Positions 14,776 through 22,444 of a DNA stretch of 42,512 nt are shown one piece after another. Every line of letters starts with the position of its first letter. Positions within the stretch are counted from its first letter, which is position 1. The notes beneath the pieces are model-generated. The model saw only the letters and a program-made list of their open reading frames with translations, searched no databases and was not told where the DNA came from. Both the position numbers and the translations under genes were made by a program. Source of the stretch: an uncultured Clostridia bacterium (GTDB lineage Bacteria; Bacillota; Clostridia; Oscillospirales; Ruminococcaceae); the NCBI GenBank assembly GCA_944387915.1, contig CALXGT010000008.1:1-42512 (forward strand). The letters are read 5' to 3'.

Positions 14776-15708
14776 TTATTTTGCCGGTTCCGGAGAAGGG
14801 TTGACATGGATCATAATGTGCTTGATGTCCGGAAATTGATGCTCTACATTGACGTGAACCTGTTTGGCGACCTCGTGGGCTTCCCGCAGAGATTTCTCCC
14901 CGTCGACCTGGATCTCCAAGTCGATATAGACTTTATTTCCGAACATTCTGGACCGAAGACAATCCACACAAACTACGCCGTTTTGCGCGGACACATATTC
15001 TCCCACTTCCTTTTCGTAATCATCCCCGCAGGAGGTATCCAGCAGCTTGACAATGGCGTCTTTTAAGATATCGTAAGATACTTTGATAATGAAAAGACAG
15101 ATGACCACGCTCGCCACCGAATCCAGTACGGGAAATCCCAGCATAGCGCCCCCGATGCCGATGAGGGATCCCACCGAGGAAAAGGCGTCGGAACGATGGT
15201 GCCAGGCGTCCGCCAAAAAGGCGCTGGAATGGATCCGCTTTGCATAGTAACGGGTATACCAGTACATGGCTTCCTTTCCAACGATGGATACCACCGCCGC
15301 GACCAGAGCGATCCCGCTTGGGATCGCCAGACTATCGTAATTTTTAGAGAAAATATTTTCAATCCCCGCTTTTCCGATTCCCAGCCCGGTAATCATCAAT
15401 ACCACGCCCAAGAGCAAAGACGCGATACATTCCAAACGCTCATGCCCGTATGGATGGGAAGCGTCGGACTCTTTTTTCGAAAGTTTAACCCCGATCCAGG
15501 CGATGAAGGTGGTAAGCACATCCGAAAAAGAATGGATCGCGTCCGAGATCATCGCGCCGGAATTGCCTGTGACGCCGGCAAAGAATTTAAAGCCGGAAAG
15601 TATCGCGTTTCCGAAAATGCTTACGAAAGAAAGCTTTCGGATCACTACCGCCTCATTGAGGGGTGGTTGAACTTTGGATGGGTTTTTCGTTTTTTTGTTT
15701 GCTGCCAT
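14776..15708 (-). CDS. Cation diffusion facilitator (CDF) metal exporter
   Basis: 310 residues from ATG 15706-15708. It has six membrane helices and the CDF metal-site motifs: DAIHSFSD near residues 56-63 (helix II) and HHRSDAFSS near 170 (helix V). A cytoplasmic C-terminal domain (VCVDCLRSRMFGNKVYIDLE.. to IKHIMIHVNP) binds metal and drives dimer movement in this family. CDF proteins exchange divalent metal for protons. The NiCo-type riboswitch in the leader predicts Ni2+/Co2+ (also Fe2+ in some reports) as inducer and cargo. Confidence 0.94.
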   Translation of the reverse strand: MAANKKTKNPSKVQPPLNEAVVIRKLSFVSIFGNAILSGFKFFAGVTGNSGAMISDAIHSFSDVLTTFIAWIGVKLSKKESDASHPYGHERLECIASLLLGVVLMITGLGIGKAGIENIFSKNYDSLAIPSGIALVAAVVSIVGKEAMYWYTRYYAKRIHSSAFLADAWHHRSDAFSSVGSLIGIGGAMLGFPVLDSVASVVICLFIIKVSYDILKDAIVKLLDTSCGDDYEKEVGEYVSAQNGVVCVDCLRSRMFGNKVYIDLEIQVDGEKSLREAHEVAKQVHVNVEHQFPDIKHIMIHVNPSPEPAK

Positions 15709-15791
15709 AAAAGAAAACTCCAGTCAGTACCATAAACGGCCGATTTTTCTCTTATGCGCACTTCGTCGAGATAGTATGTTCCGTAAAATAC

Positions 15792-15940
15792 AAAAAAGCA
15801 CTTATGGAACATACAACTGTCCCACAAGTGCCATTAAACACCTGCTGCCGCGTCGCGGCCCGGCCCCACGCCCTTACGGGCATCGCCTGCTCAGTTTGTA
15901 CTGTTGATCTCGCATCCCGAAGGATGTAATGCAGTGCAAA
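15792..15940 (-). promoter_or_regulatory. NiCo (czcD) riboswitch with overlapping terminator
   Basis: On the minus strand the leader contains ACAGTACAAACTGAGCAGG, GATGCCC-GTAA-GGGC, GCCGC-GAC-GCGGC followed by AGCAGG, and GGGACAGTTG, in the order of the czcD/NiCo motif with its four-way junction. Its 3' part, GCACTTGTGG (15822-15831), also forms a terminator with CCATAAGTGC (15798-15807) followed by T6. Metal binding should hold the 3' strand in the aptamer and prevent termination, a transcriptional ON switch. The class is assigned from remembered motifs plus the CDF gene downstream. Confidence 0.82.
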
Positions 15941-15950
15941 GAGTGATATC

Positions 15951-15979
15951 ATTGTAACATAGTCTATTCGATTTGTCTA
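15951..15979 (-). promoter_or_regulatory. Promoter of the riboswitch-CDF unit
   Basis: On the minus strand: TAGACA (15974-15979), 17 bases, TACAAT (15951-15956), placing the start just before the aptamer. Confidence 0.75.
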
Positions 15980-15989
15980 TGTAAGGTTC

Positions 15990-16358
15990 CTATTTTTCCA
16001 TGGGAGCGAAAGCCGCGCTTTCTTTAGAGGCTTTTACGAAGACGGTAATTTTTTTACCGATTTTTTGGCATTGGCGGATCACATGTTTTGTCCCCGGCGA
16101 GCCTCCGTCCCAAAATGCCAGCACTTGGTCGGCGTAATCGATAATCTGTAAATTGCGTTTTAGCGGGGCGCTTTTTCCATATTTTTTGTATTCAGGCAGA
16201 AATTCGGTGAGCTTCAGCCCGTTTGCCAAAGCGTACGCTTTAGCGCAGGCGTCGATCCCCTTTGCGCCGCCGGACACGATCTCGGTGACTCCTTTGGGCA
16301 GATAGTTTTCCAGATGATCCACGTTCAGCCCCCGGGAGCCAATGACTGCAATTTTCAT
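15990..16358 (-). CDS. YspA/cpYpsA-related SLOG family protein (DUF2493-like)
   Basis: 122 residues starting MKIAVIGSRGLN, with a Rossmann-like SLOG fold: GSRG near residues 7-10, VSGGAKGIDACAKAYALANG near 28-47 and LAFWDGGSPGTKHVI near 80-94. These features place it in the YspA/cpYpsA-related SLOG group, thought to bind nucleotide-derived ligands and often linked to mobile or stress contexts. The precise function is unknown. It lies upstream of, and in the same direction as, the riboswitch-CDF unit, with no shared motif. Confidence 0.85.
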   Translation of the reverse strand: MKIAVIGSRGLNVDHLENYLPKGVTEIVSGGAKGIDACAKAYALANGLKLTEFLPEYKKYGKSAPLKRNLQIIDYADQVLAFWDGGSPGTKHVIRQCQKIGKKITVFVKASKESAAFAPMEK

Positions 16359-16454
16359 GATGATTTTCCTTTAGATATATTTTGCGCCTATTTAATGCAT
16401 TATGGCACACTATGAATGTAAAATAAACATATATTAAATGTATTTTGAGGTTTA

Positions 16455-16628
16455 ATGATGGCGATTAAAAGTTTGTCGATCCGAATTGATGATAAGATGT
16501 TGGATAAATTGCATGTTGTTGCCGATTATGAAGGGCGCAGTGCCAACAGCGAAATTCTTATCCTGATACGGGAAGCAATTGAAAAATACGAAGAAAAGCA
16601 CGGCGAGATTCAAGTCGACAAAAAATAA
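16455..16628 (+). CDS. Ribbon-helix-helix DNA-binding protein (Arc type)
   Basis: 56-57 residues; ATG at 16455 or 16458 follows TTTTGAGGTTTA. The sequence IKSLSIRIDDKMLDKLHVVA then EGRSANSEILILIREAIEKY matches an RHH fold: a beta strand with alternating residues, helix A, and helix B with the GRSANSEI turn. It is short, as is usual for Arc/MetJ-type repressors or antitoxins, but no toxin gene follows; the next real gene is an XRE protein on the same strand. The target is unknown. Confidence 0.82.
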   Translation: MMAIKSLSIRIDDKMLDKLHVVADYEGRSANSEILILIREAIEKYEEKHGEIQVDKK

Positions 16629-16705
16629 AGGCGGGCTTTTTCGGTTTTGGTATCGTACGAAATCGAAAATTTGCTTGTTGAACGGAAAAATAACAAAAGA
16701 AACGT

Positions 16706-16743
16706 AGAAAACAGGTTATCTGGATGGGTAACCTGTTTTTTAT
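16706..16743 (+). terminator. Terminator after the RHH gene
   Basis: AACAGGTTA / TAACCTGTT around a 10-base loop, then T6. It separates the RHH gene from the XRE genes. Confidence 0.88.
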
Positions 16744-16779
16744 CTTTTATTTATGCCAAAGCCCTTTTTGCGTACAGTT

Positions 16780-16830
16780 TAGAACAATATGTTCAAAATG
16801 TCAATAGACCAATTTGTTCTAACCTATACT
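16780..16830 (+). promoter_or_regulatory. Dyad sites before the first XRE gene
   Basis: GAACA-ATA-TGTTC (about 16782-16794) is a perfect 5-bp dyad. A related half site, TTTGTTCTAA, lies near 16813-16822, just before a TATACT (16825-16830). They are likely operators of the XRE protein; the promoter itself is weak. Confidence 0.5.
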
Positions 16831-16846
16831 GGCTTTGGTGATTGTA

Positions 16847-17065
16847 ATGCAACGGTATCAAAGAATTCGCGATCTGCGGGAGGATCATGATTTGACCCAG
16901 GCGCAGGTGGGGAAAGCCATTAACGTACCCCAAAGGACTTACGCTTACTATGAAAGCGGTCAGCGAATGGTTCCGCCGTACGTGCTTTGTGCGCTGGCTG
17001 ATTTCTATCAGGTGAGTGTGGACTATATTTTGGGACGCACTGATAAAAAGGAAATGAACCGATAA
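16847..17065 (+). CDS. XRE-family helix-turn-helix protein (first of three)
   Basis: 72 residues from ATG 16847. MQRYQRIRDLREDHDLTQAQ and VGKAINVPQRTYAYYESGQR form the Cro/CI helix-turn-helix; SVDYILGRTDKK is the common end of this class. It is a stand-alone DNA-binding domain. It lies 49 bases before the next XRE gene with no terminator between, so they are probably co-transcribed. Dyad sites upstream suggest self-repression. Confidence 0.85.
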   Translation: MQRYQRIRDLREDHDLTQAQVGKAINVPQRTYAYYESGQRMVPPYVLCALADFYQVSVDYILGRTDKKEMNR

Positions 17066-17114
17066 AAAGGATGTTGTTTTCGGGCATTAACAGGGTTTGT
17101 ATGAGGTGAAGGAT

Positions 17115-17357
17115 ATGCTGATTAAAGACGCGATTGTACTGCGTCTTCAAAATATTTGCCGGGAGCGGGGAATCCGCTACAACGAGCTTGCCACCTGTTC
17201 GGGCGTTACCCCGTCTACGGTCTATAGCTTGATGAGCGAAAGCCGCCGGGATATGTCGGTGATTACGCTGAAAAAGCTTTGCGACGGTTTGGATATGACC
17301 ATTACCGCGTTTTTCGAGGATGATCTTTTTCGGACTTTGGAACAGGAGATTCGATAA
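17115..17357 (+). CDS. XRE-family helix-turn-helix protein (second, paralogue of third)
   Basis: 80 residues from ATG 17115, with GAGGTGAAGGAT upstream. The HTH part (RYNELATCSGVTPSTVYSLM) and the tail LKKLCDGLDMTITAFFEDDL resemble the third protein at 17527; both end in LEQEI-R/Q. These are HTH_26-like small regulators found widely in Firmicutes. A terminator follows at 17360. Confidence 0.85.
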   Translation: MLIKDAIVLRLQNICRERGIRYNELATCSGVTPSTVYSLMSESRRDMSVITLKKLCDGLDMTITAFFEDDLFRTLEQEIR

Positions 17358-17386
17358 CAAGTGCCTTTCGAGGCGCTTTTTTCTTT
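17358..17386 (+). terminator. Terminator between second and third XRE genes
   Basis: GTGCCT-TTCG-AGGCGC followed by T6. Confidence 0.8.
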
Positions 17387-17410
17387 TCTCCAATATTTTA
17401 TAATTAAAAA

Positions 17411-17495
17411 TAACTCTATTGAGTTAATACTATCATAGTACGTTATGAAAGTCAACTCAAAAGAGGTAATCTTTTCAACTCAAAACGGTTAATCT
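17411..17495 (+). promoter_or_regulatory. Operator cluster before the third XRE gene
   Basis: A dyad, TAACTC-TATT-GAGTTA (17411-17426), is followed by two 21-base direct repeats at 17452-17472 and 17475-17495 that share TCAACTCAAAA and GTTAATCT/GGTAATCT. All three contain AACTC/GAGTT. They lie 32-110 bases before the start codon and are probable binding sites for the XRE proteins. Confidence 0.6.
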
Positions 17496-17526
17496 AATTA
17501 GGGAACCTAATAGTTGGAGAGATGAT

Positions 17527-17769
17527 ATGGATATTGGAGAAGCGGTGAAAGAGCGTATTTTAGAATTGTGTTCACAACGGAATATTACCGTGAACCGATT
17601 AGCAACCATGAGTGGCGTAACACAGTCTACGTTAAATAATATTGTAAGCGGTCGTAATCACAGTACCACGATTGCTACTTTAAAGAAAATATGCGACGGA
17701 TTGGATATTTCCATTACGGACTTTTTCTCGTCCAAGGTGTTCGAGGATTTGGAACAGGAAATACAATAA
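17527..17769 (+). CDS. XRE-family helix-turn-helix protein (third)
   Basis: 80 residues from ATG 17527 (TTGGAGAGATGAT). TVNRLATMSGVTQSTLNNIV is the helix-turn-helix, and IATLKKICDGLDISITDFFS matches the preceding paralogue closely. It is a single-domain regulator behind its own repeat-rich control region, with its own terminator. The tandem duplication with separate control suggests divergence of targets or a small switch. Confidence 0.87.
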   Translation: MDIGEAVKERILELCSQRNITVNRLATMSGVTQSTLNNIVSGRNHSTTIATLKKICDGLDISITDFFSSKVFEDLEQEIQ

Positions 17770-17795
17770 AAAGCGCCCGAAAGGGCGCTTTTTTC
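17766..17795 (+). terminator. Terminator after the third XRE gene
   Basis: AAGCGCCC-GAAA-GGGCGCTT then T4; a short perfect stem. Confidence 0.92.
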
Positions 17796-17816
17796 CATAT
17801 AGGCACAAGCAAGGAT

Positions 17817-19235
17817 TTATGTTTTCAGCGAGTACATACAATCTTTCCCTTCCCCTTTTGGGACTACGTCTCCTTTTCGAACCATTTTCTCGAGAATTTG
17901 GCGGCAAAGATCCTCGGAGAGACCGAGAGCGTTCGAAAGATCGTCGCATGTAGCGAAAATATGGTCGGTTAAGTATTCGGCAATGGCCTGGGTCGGGGTA
18001 CCGGACCGTTCAAACGGGGGAGGATCCTTTTCCGTTTTCATTTGAAGAGAAAGGGTGATCCGGTCCGGCTCGAATTGTTCTTCAATAACCGGCTCGTTCC
18101 AGCCTTGCCGGTTCCAGACGGAAAAGATATTGGGAAGACCGCTTCCGGTATGGGCGCCGATGCCGATGAGGTTAAACATTCGAAGCATCGCCCCGTTTCT
18201 CGGGTCGGAAATCCCCCCACCTTTCGCGGCGTCGATTTCAATTCGAAAGCCTCCCGGATTGGAAAGGGTGATGGCTTCCCGCCGTTTGATAATGACAACG
18301 CCTTCGCGGCCGTAATAATCGGCGTTGATGAGACAGTTCGTGAGCGCTTCCCGAAGCGCCTGGCGCACCGGCGCGTCGTCGGAGCTACGGGAATTTGGCG
18401 TATGGATGTTTCGGGTAAGGCGGCGGTAAACCCTTGTATAAAAATCATAGACATTTCCGCTCCAATCCCCCGAGGAGGAAAGGATCCGCGTTTCTTTGGA
18501 TGTAAAATCATCCTCTTCCCGGTAATCGAGAAGGTAATGGGGAAATTCCTTTCGGATGTCTTTTTCGGTGCCAAACATCAAAAGCCCGGCGGAGGTAGGA
18601 TGGAGCGCTTTGTCCGCGCCTTTGGCGGCAGCGCCGATCCGAAAGAGAAAGTCGCCGTCCGGGGATGCGGGTACAGAATTTTCCGGAGAAAAAAGGGAGA
18701 GCTGTTCCCGATAGGACGCAATGCTTTCTGGGTGCAAAACCGTTAAATCCATCCCTTCGAGGAGAAGGGTGTCCTGGGAGCGGGAGGAGGCGTCCCGGAC
18801 CATGGCGAGGTATTCCTCTCTGGTACAATGGTAATCCCCGTCTCCGTTTCTCCGGTAACTGCCGGTCAAAGGATCGCCGCCCACATACACCGGGCGGTAG
18901 GCGCGACCGGCGCGGGGGACCTGGATGACGATAATGTGGTTTCCGTCCACAATTTGGATCGAAACATCCGTGGGCGAAAGGATATTGACGCTGGTGCGCT
19001 TGGGGTCGTTGACGATTTCCCAAAACTCCGAAATCAGTTCTTCCGGCTCCGGAAGATCAATAGTGGCGAGAGATTTATCCTCTTTTTCAATGACGCCAAG
19101 CAGGATGATTCCGCCTAAGGTATTGGCAAACGCGGAATAGGTTTCCCATATACTTTCCGGAAGACCGCCCAAAGCCTTTTTGGCTTCGATCCGGTTGTTT
19201 TCCCGGTATTTTTGGATGTGGGAAAAATCGATCAT
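17817..19235 (-). CDS. Schlafen/AlbA_2-type ATP-binding regulator
   Basis: 472 residues from ATG 19233-19235, with GAGGAGGTGCGCT upstream. The N-terminal ~130 residues form an AlbA_2 (Schlafen-like) domain: ENNRIEAKKALGG, AFANTLGGIILLGV and SYRRNGDGDYHCTREEYLAM. A HATPase_c_4-like domain follows (REALTNCLINADYYGREGVV, LSNPGGFRIEI, IGIGAHTGSGLPNIFSVWN). The C-terminus has a winged helix (CDDLSNALGLSEDLCRQILE). Such proteins are usually called ATP-binding or transcriptional regulators; some Schlafen-like relatives act in defence. It has its own promoter and stands alone. The role is uncertain. Confidence 0.88.
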   Translation of the reverse strand: MIDFSHIQKYRENNRIEAKKALGGLPESIWETYSAFANTLGGIILLGVIEKEDKSLATIDLPEPEELISEFWEIVNDPKRTSVNILSPTDVSIQIVDGNHIIVIQVPRAGRAYRPVYVGGDPLTGSYRRNGDGDYHCTREEYLAMVRDASSRSQDTLLLEGMDLTVLHPESIASYREQLSLFSPENSVPASPDGDFLFRIGAAAKGADKALHPTSAGLLMFGTEKDIRKEFPHYLLDYREEDDFTSKETRILSSSGDWSGNVYDFYTRVYRRLTRNIHTPNSRSSDDAPVRQALREALTNCLINADYYGREGVVIIKRREAITLSNPGGFRIEIDAAKGGGISDPRNGAMLRMFNLIGIGAHTGSGLPNIFSVWNRQGWNEPVIEEQFEPDRITLSLQMKTEKDPPPFERSGTPTQAIAEYLTDHIFATCDDLSNALGLSEDLCRQILEKMVRKGDVVPKGEGKDCMYSLKT

Positions 19236-19271
19236 AGCGCACCTCCTCAAAAAAATTTCTACTATACATGT

Positions 19272-19300
19272 AGTATGACATATTCCTATCCAGTTTGCAA
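19272..19300 (-). promoter_or_regulatory. Promoter of the Schlafen-like gene
   Basis: On the minus strand: TTGCAA, 17 bases, CATACT, ending about 35 bases before the start codon. A loose dyad centred on ACATGT (about 19263-19277) overlaps the start site. Confidence 0.6.
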
Positions 19301-19383
19301 GGGATTTCGAGATCCGCTTTCCCCATCCCTTTCTTTATGGTACAATAAAGAAAAAAGCCCCGAAATGGGGCAAGGAGGAGAAT

Positions 19384-19995
19384 ATGAAAATCCGGCAAGA
19401 AAAGAAGGAAGACTTTTTTCCGGTGGAACAGCTCACCAGAGAAGCCTTCTACAACGTCTACCGTCCGGGCTGCACCGAGCATTTTGTACTCCACCGGCTT
19501 CGAAAGGACCGCTGTTTTGTAAAAAAGCTCAGCTATGTAATAGAAGAAAAGGGGAGGATCGTCGCTCATGTCGCCTACGCTACCGGAACGCTGGCGCTGG
19601 ACTCGGGGGGAACCTGCCCGATCCTTCTTTTCGGCCCTATCAGCGTCCTTCCCTCGTTTCAAAATCAGGGCTATGGCAGCGCCCTCATTCGCTTTACCTT
19701 GCAAAAGGCGAAGCAGATGGGGTATCCGGCGGTGGTCATCACCGGAAATCCCGCTTATTACCGCCGGTTTGGATTTGTATCCGCTTCCAAATACGGTATT
19801 TTCTACCATGGCACCAGCAGAGAAGAAGAGTCTCCCTTTTTTATGGTGAAGATCTTGAATACAAAAGACGCAAGGGCATTAAAAGGCGTTTACCGCGATC
19901 CTCCCTGTTATTTTCAGGACGGCAAAAACGTTTCTTCCTTCGACCGGCTGTTTCCCAAAAGGAGAAAGGAGCGGCGCAAAGGCCAGCTGGAGTAA
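19384..19995 (+). CDS. GNAT-family N-acetyltransferase
   Basis: 203 residues from ATG 19384, preceded by AAGGAGGAGAAT. The acetyl-CoA loop is PSFQNQGYGSALIRFTLQKA (about residues 97-116), followed by GNPAYYRRFGFVSA, typical of the YhbS-like GNAT group. It transfers acetyl from acetyl-CoA to an unknown small-molecule or protein amine. The tail is very basic (KRRKERRKGQ). It converges with the ABC permease gene, leaving only six bases between them. Confidence 0.9.
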   Translation: MKIRQEKKEDFFPVEQLTREAFYNVYRPGCTEHFVLHRLRKDRCFVKKLSYVIEEKGRIVAHVAYATGTLALDSGGTCPILLFGPISVLPSFQNQGYGSALIRFTLQKAKQMGYPAVVITGNPAYYRRFGFVSASKYGIFYHGTSREEESPFFMVKILNTKDARALKGVYRDPPCYFQDGKNVSSFDRLFPKRRKERRKGQLE

Positions 19996-20001
19996 CGCGC
20001 T

Positions 20002-20628
20002 TTACAGCTCCCGTTTTCGGTAAAATCGTATGGAAAGTCGCCATGAAATCAGGTACACTGCCGCCGCGGCGGCGCATCCCATCAGCCAGAGAAATTCTGA
20101 TTTATCGGAAGGGAAAACCGTCTGGAATCCAAGCCCCGCCAATACCGTTCCCACAGCGCAGATCATACCGATGGTAATGTAAAAGGCGATCCGCCCTTTT
20201 TCCACGCCAAACCGAAAGACAAAGGGCAAAAGAATGGATGGCCCGAGCAAACCTAAGGTGAAAAGAACGACGGCAACGGAAAAAAGATCGGAAAACGAAA
20301 AGTTCCCGCTTACCGCCATTTGGATCCCAACGGCGGTGAGCGTCGCTAAAAAAGTGATCCCGAAAAAACAAAGGCCGATGAGGTATTTACAGGATACCAG
20401 CTCTGCTCTGGTAAAGGGAAGGGTGCCGCTGTATTGGGTCCAATGGTCCCGTTCGTCATAGGATAAAAGCGTCATCGGAAGGATGCCGGCGATCATAACG
20501 GGGTAAGTGATGAAAAAGAAATTGTCCGCGCTGAAAAAAGCCACCGCGAGAAATACGGCGACAATGAGGAAAAACGCGCGGCAGTACCGCAAAGATAAGT
20601 ACCAATCTTTCAGCAATAAGGCTTTCAT
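20002..20628 (-). CDS. ABC-2 family permease of a GntR-controlled exporter
   Basis: 208 residues from ATG 20626-20628, starting one base after the ATPase stop. About six membrane helices; LLSYDERDHWTQYSGTLPFT in the loop after helix 2 is typical of ABC2_membrane_5 permeases, which partner YtrA/BcrA-type ATPases. The complex probably exports peptides or cell-wall-active compounds. The final gene of a three-gene operon (regulator, ATPase, permease). Confidence 0.9.
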   Translation of the reverse strand: MKALLLKDWYLSLRYCRAFFLIVAVFLAVAFFSADNFFFITYPVMIAGILPMTLLSYDERDHWTQYSGTLPFTRAELVSCKYLIGLCFFGITFLATLTAVGIQMAVSGNFSFSDLFSVAVVLFTLGLLGPSILLPFVFRFGVEKGRIAFYITIGMICAVGTVLAGLGFQTVFPSDKSEFLWLMGCAAAAAVYLISWRLSIRFYRKREL

Positions 20629-20629
20629 A

Positions 20630-21472
20630 TCAATGATTCTCCTTTACCATAAGTAAAAACAGCTCTTCGATACTTACCGGGGATACATCCATTCCCCTCG
20701 GGATCCGTTTTCGCATCACCAACGCTTTGGCGCCGTAGGGGGAGAGCTGTACCCCCTTCACGGCGTCGGGGGGTAAAGCGTTTAATGTTTCCTTCGAGCA
20801 GGAAAGGATCCCGTATTCCTCAAACAGCCGGTCTTTCTCCTCACATAGCAATAAAGTTCCTTGATGAAGGAACGCGATATAATCGCAGATTTTTTCCAGG
20901 TCGCTCACAATGTGGGAGGAAATTAAAATGGCGTGGTTTTCCTCTCTCGTAAACTCATTGAGCAGTGTCAATACCTCGTCCCTGGCTACCGGGTCCAGTC
21001 CCGAGGTGGCTTCGTCCAAAAGGAGCAGCTTGGGATGATGGGAAAGGGCGGCAATGATGCCGAATTTCATTTTCATGCCCCGGGAAAACTCCCGGAAGGG
21101 TTTGTGCTCAGGGATGGAAAAGGTACGGCAAAGGGAGCGGTATACATTCCCGTCCCAATTTCGGAAGGTGTACCTTAAGATTTTTTCCATTTGCTTTGCG
21201 TCAAGACATTGGGGAAACCCCACTTCATCCAGTACCACCCCCAGATCCTGCTTGGTGAGAGAAAGGTTTTGTTCGTGGTCGGCGCCGAAAATACGGATGG
21301 TGCCGCTATCTTTTTCGATCATATCTAAGATCAGCTTGATGGTGGTACTTTTTCCCGCTCCGTTTTCTCCAATCAGCCCCATAATGCAGCCGTTTGGCAG
21401 GGTGAGATCCAGGTGGTTTAACGTAAAGTTCGGATAGGTTTTGGTTAGATTTCGGATTTCCAAAGCGTTCAT
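20630..21472 (-). CDS. ABC transporter ATP-binding protein
   Basis: 280 residues from ATG 21470-21472, overlapping the GntR gene by four bases (ATGA-type coupling). Motifs are canonical: Walker A GENGAGKSTT (about 35-44), signature FSRGMKMKF, Walker B LLLLDEATSGLDP and H-loop ISSHIVS. It contrasts with the degenerate ATPase at 11130. It energises the permease at 20002. Confidence 0.94.
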   Translation of the reverse strand: MNALEIRNLTKTYPNFTLNHLDLTLPNGCIMGLIGENGAGKSTTIKLILDMIEKDSGTIRIFGADHEQNLSLTKQDLGVVLDEVGFPQCLDAKQMEKILRYTFRNWDGNVYRSLCRTFSIPEHKPFREFSRGMKMKFGIIAALSHHPKLLLLDEATSGLDPVARDEVLTLLNEFTREENHAILISSHIVSDLEKICDYIAFLHQGTLLLCEEKDRLFEEYGILSCSKETLNALPPDAVKGVQLSPYGAKALVMRKRIPRGMDVSPVSIEELFLLMVKENH

Positions 21473-21846
21473 GTTGATTCCTCCAGATTGATGCGGAACA
21501 TCTCTATGAGCTCTTCCTTACTGAGGTTGCAGCCGGCGGCAAGCTTGATAATTTCCTCTATGTGCTCCTCGATCTGCCGAAGCTGCGCTTCTCGCAAAAG
21601 CTCTACATTTTTGGGCGCCACAAAACATCCTTTTCCCGGAACGGTGTAGATAAAGCCTTCCCGCTCCAGCTCGTCGTAAGCGCGTTTGGTGGTGACGACG
21701 CTAATCCGAAGATCCTTTGCTAAATTCCGGATCGAGGGAAGGGGATCATCTTCCAAAAGAGCGCCGCTTACGATCTGCGCTTTGATTTGGGAATAGATTT
21801 GGTCATAGATGGGCGCGCCGCTTTTATTGTCGATCAAAATCGTCAT
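21469..21846 (-). CDS. GntR-family regulator, YtrA type
   Basis: 125 residues from ATG 21844-21846 (AGAGGTGCCTT upstream). The winged helix (PIYDQIYSQIKAQIVSGALL, LPSIRNLAKDLRISVVTTKR, EREGFIYTVPGKGCFV) is followed by a short helical tail (LRQIEEHIEEIIKLAAG) as in YtrA, which controls ABC exporters responding to cell-wall antibiotics. The operon order GntR-ATPase-permease is the same. A dyad over the promoter supports autorepression. Confidence 0.93.
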   Translation of the reverse strand: MTILIDNKSGAPIYDQIYSQIKAQIVSGALLEDDPLPSIRNLAKDLRISVVTTKRAYDELEREGFIYTVPGKGCFVAPKNVELLREAQLRQIEEHIEEIIKLAAGCNLSKEELIEMFRINLEEST

Positions 21847-21866
21847 AAGGCACCTCTCGTTACAGC

Positions 21867-21906
21867 TGTATATATACAATATACACGGTCATAACGGTTT
21901 TGTCAA
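21867..21906 (-). promoter_or_regulatory. GntR operon promoter with YtrA-like operator
   Basis: On the minus strand: TTGACA (21901-21906), 17 bases, TATATT (21878-21883). The dyad TGTATAT-N5-ATATACA (21867-21885) overlaps the -10, ready for repression. Confidence 0.85.
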
Positions 21907-21933
21907 CTACTTTTTCAAAAAAAGGAGGCAAAA

Positions 21934-22392
21934 ATGGAAATCACCTATTGTCGCATTTTGGATGTACCAGAGAAGCGGGATGAAGCCGCAAAATGGTTTT
22001 CCGAAAAATGGAACATTCCGAAAGAAGCTTACGAGGAGAGCATAGAGGAAGCGATCAAAGGAATCGCACCGGTCCCCCAGTGGTATCTTGCGTTAGACCA
22101 TGACCGGATCGTGGGAGGTCTTGGCGTGATTCCAAACGATTTTCACCCCAGAAAGGACCTCTCCCCCAATGTCTGTGCGGTGTATACCGAGGAGGACATG
22201 CGAAACAAGGGGATCGCGGGCCGGCTTTTGGAGCTGGTGTGCGAGGATATGGCGAAAAAGGGAATCACAACGCTGTACCTTCTTACGGATCACACTTCCT
22301 TTTATGAGCGGTACGGCTGGGAGTTTTACTGCTTTGTACGGGGAGACGGGGAAACGAAAGATTCCCGGATGTATATCCATAGGATGCCATAA
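21934..22392 (+). CDS. GNAT-family N-acetyltransferase
   Basis: 152 residues from ATG 21934, with AAAGGAGGCAAAA upstream. The acetyl-CoA binding part is VYTEEDMRNKGIAGRLLELV (about 83-102), then YLLTDHTSFYERYGWEFYCF. Substrate unknown. It is divergent from the GntR operon, and its terminator is shared with the convergent SpoVAF-like gene. Confidence 0.9.
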   Translation: MEITYCRILDVPEKRDEAAKWFSEKWNIPKEAYEESIEEAIKGIAPVPQWYLALDHDRIVGGLGVIPNDFHPRKDLSPNVCAVYTEEDMRNKGIAGRLLELVCEDMAKKGITTLYLLTDHTSFYERYGWEFYCFVRGDGETKDSRMYIHRMP

Positions 22393-22400
22393 CGGGAATG

Positions 22401-22440
22401 GAAAAACGGCTTTGCAGTAAAATGCAAAGCCGTTTTCGTT
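22401..22440. terminator. Terminator shared by GNAT and SpoVAF-like genes
   Basis: AAAACGGCTTTGCA / TGCAAAGCCGTTTT, a perfect 14-bp stem with a 6-base loop (22403-22436). Confidence 0.93.
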
Positions 22441-22444
22441 TGGA

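Noticed and set aside
16647..16841. Frame of 64 residues between the RHH and XRE genes
   Set aside because: It runs through an obvious intrinsic terminator (16706-16743) and the XRE operator, with no ribosome site.
16455..17065. RHH and XRE genes considered as a toxin-antitoxin pair
   Set aside because: Both are DNA-binding proteins, a terminator separates them, and no toxin-like gene is adjacent.
17411..17495. Short repeats considered as a CRISPR fragment
   Set aside because: Only two direct repeats with a 2-base gap and no spacers or cas genes; they fit operators better.
18042..18746. Plus-strand frame of 234 residues inside the Schlafen-like gene
   Set aside because: Antisense to well-defined AlbA_2/HATPase motifs; composition is that of a shadow frame and no ribosome site is present.
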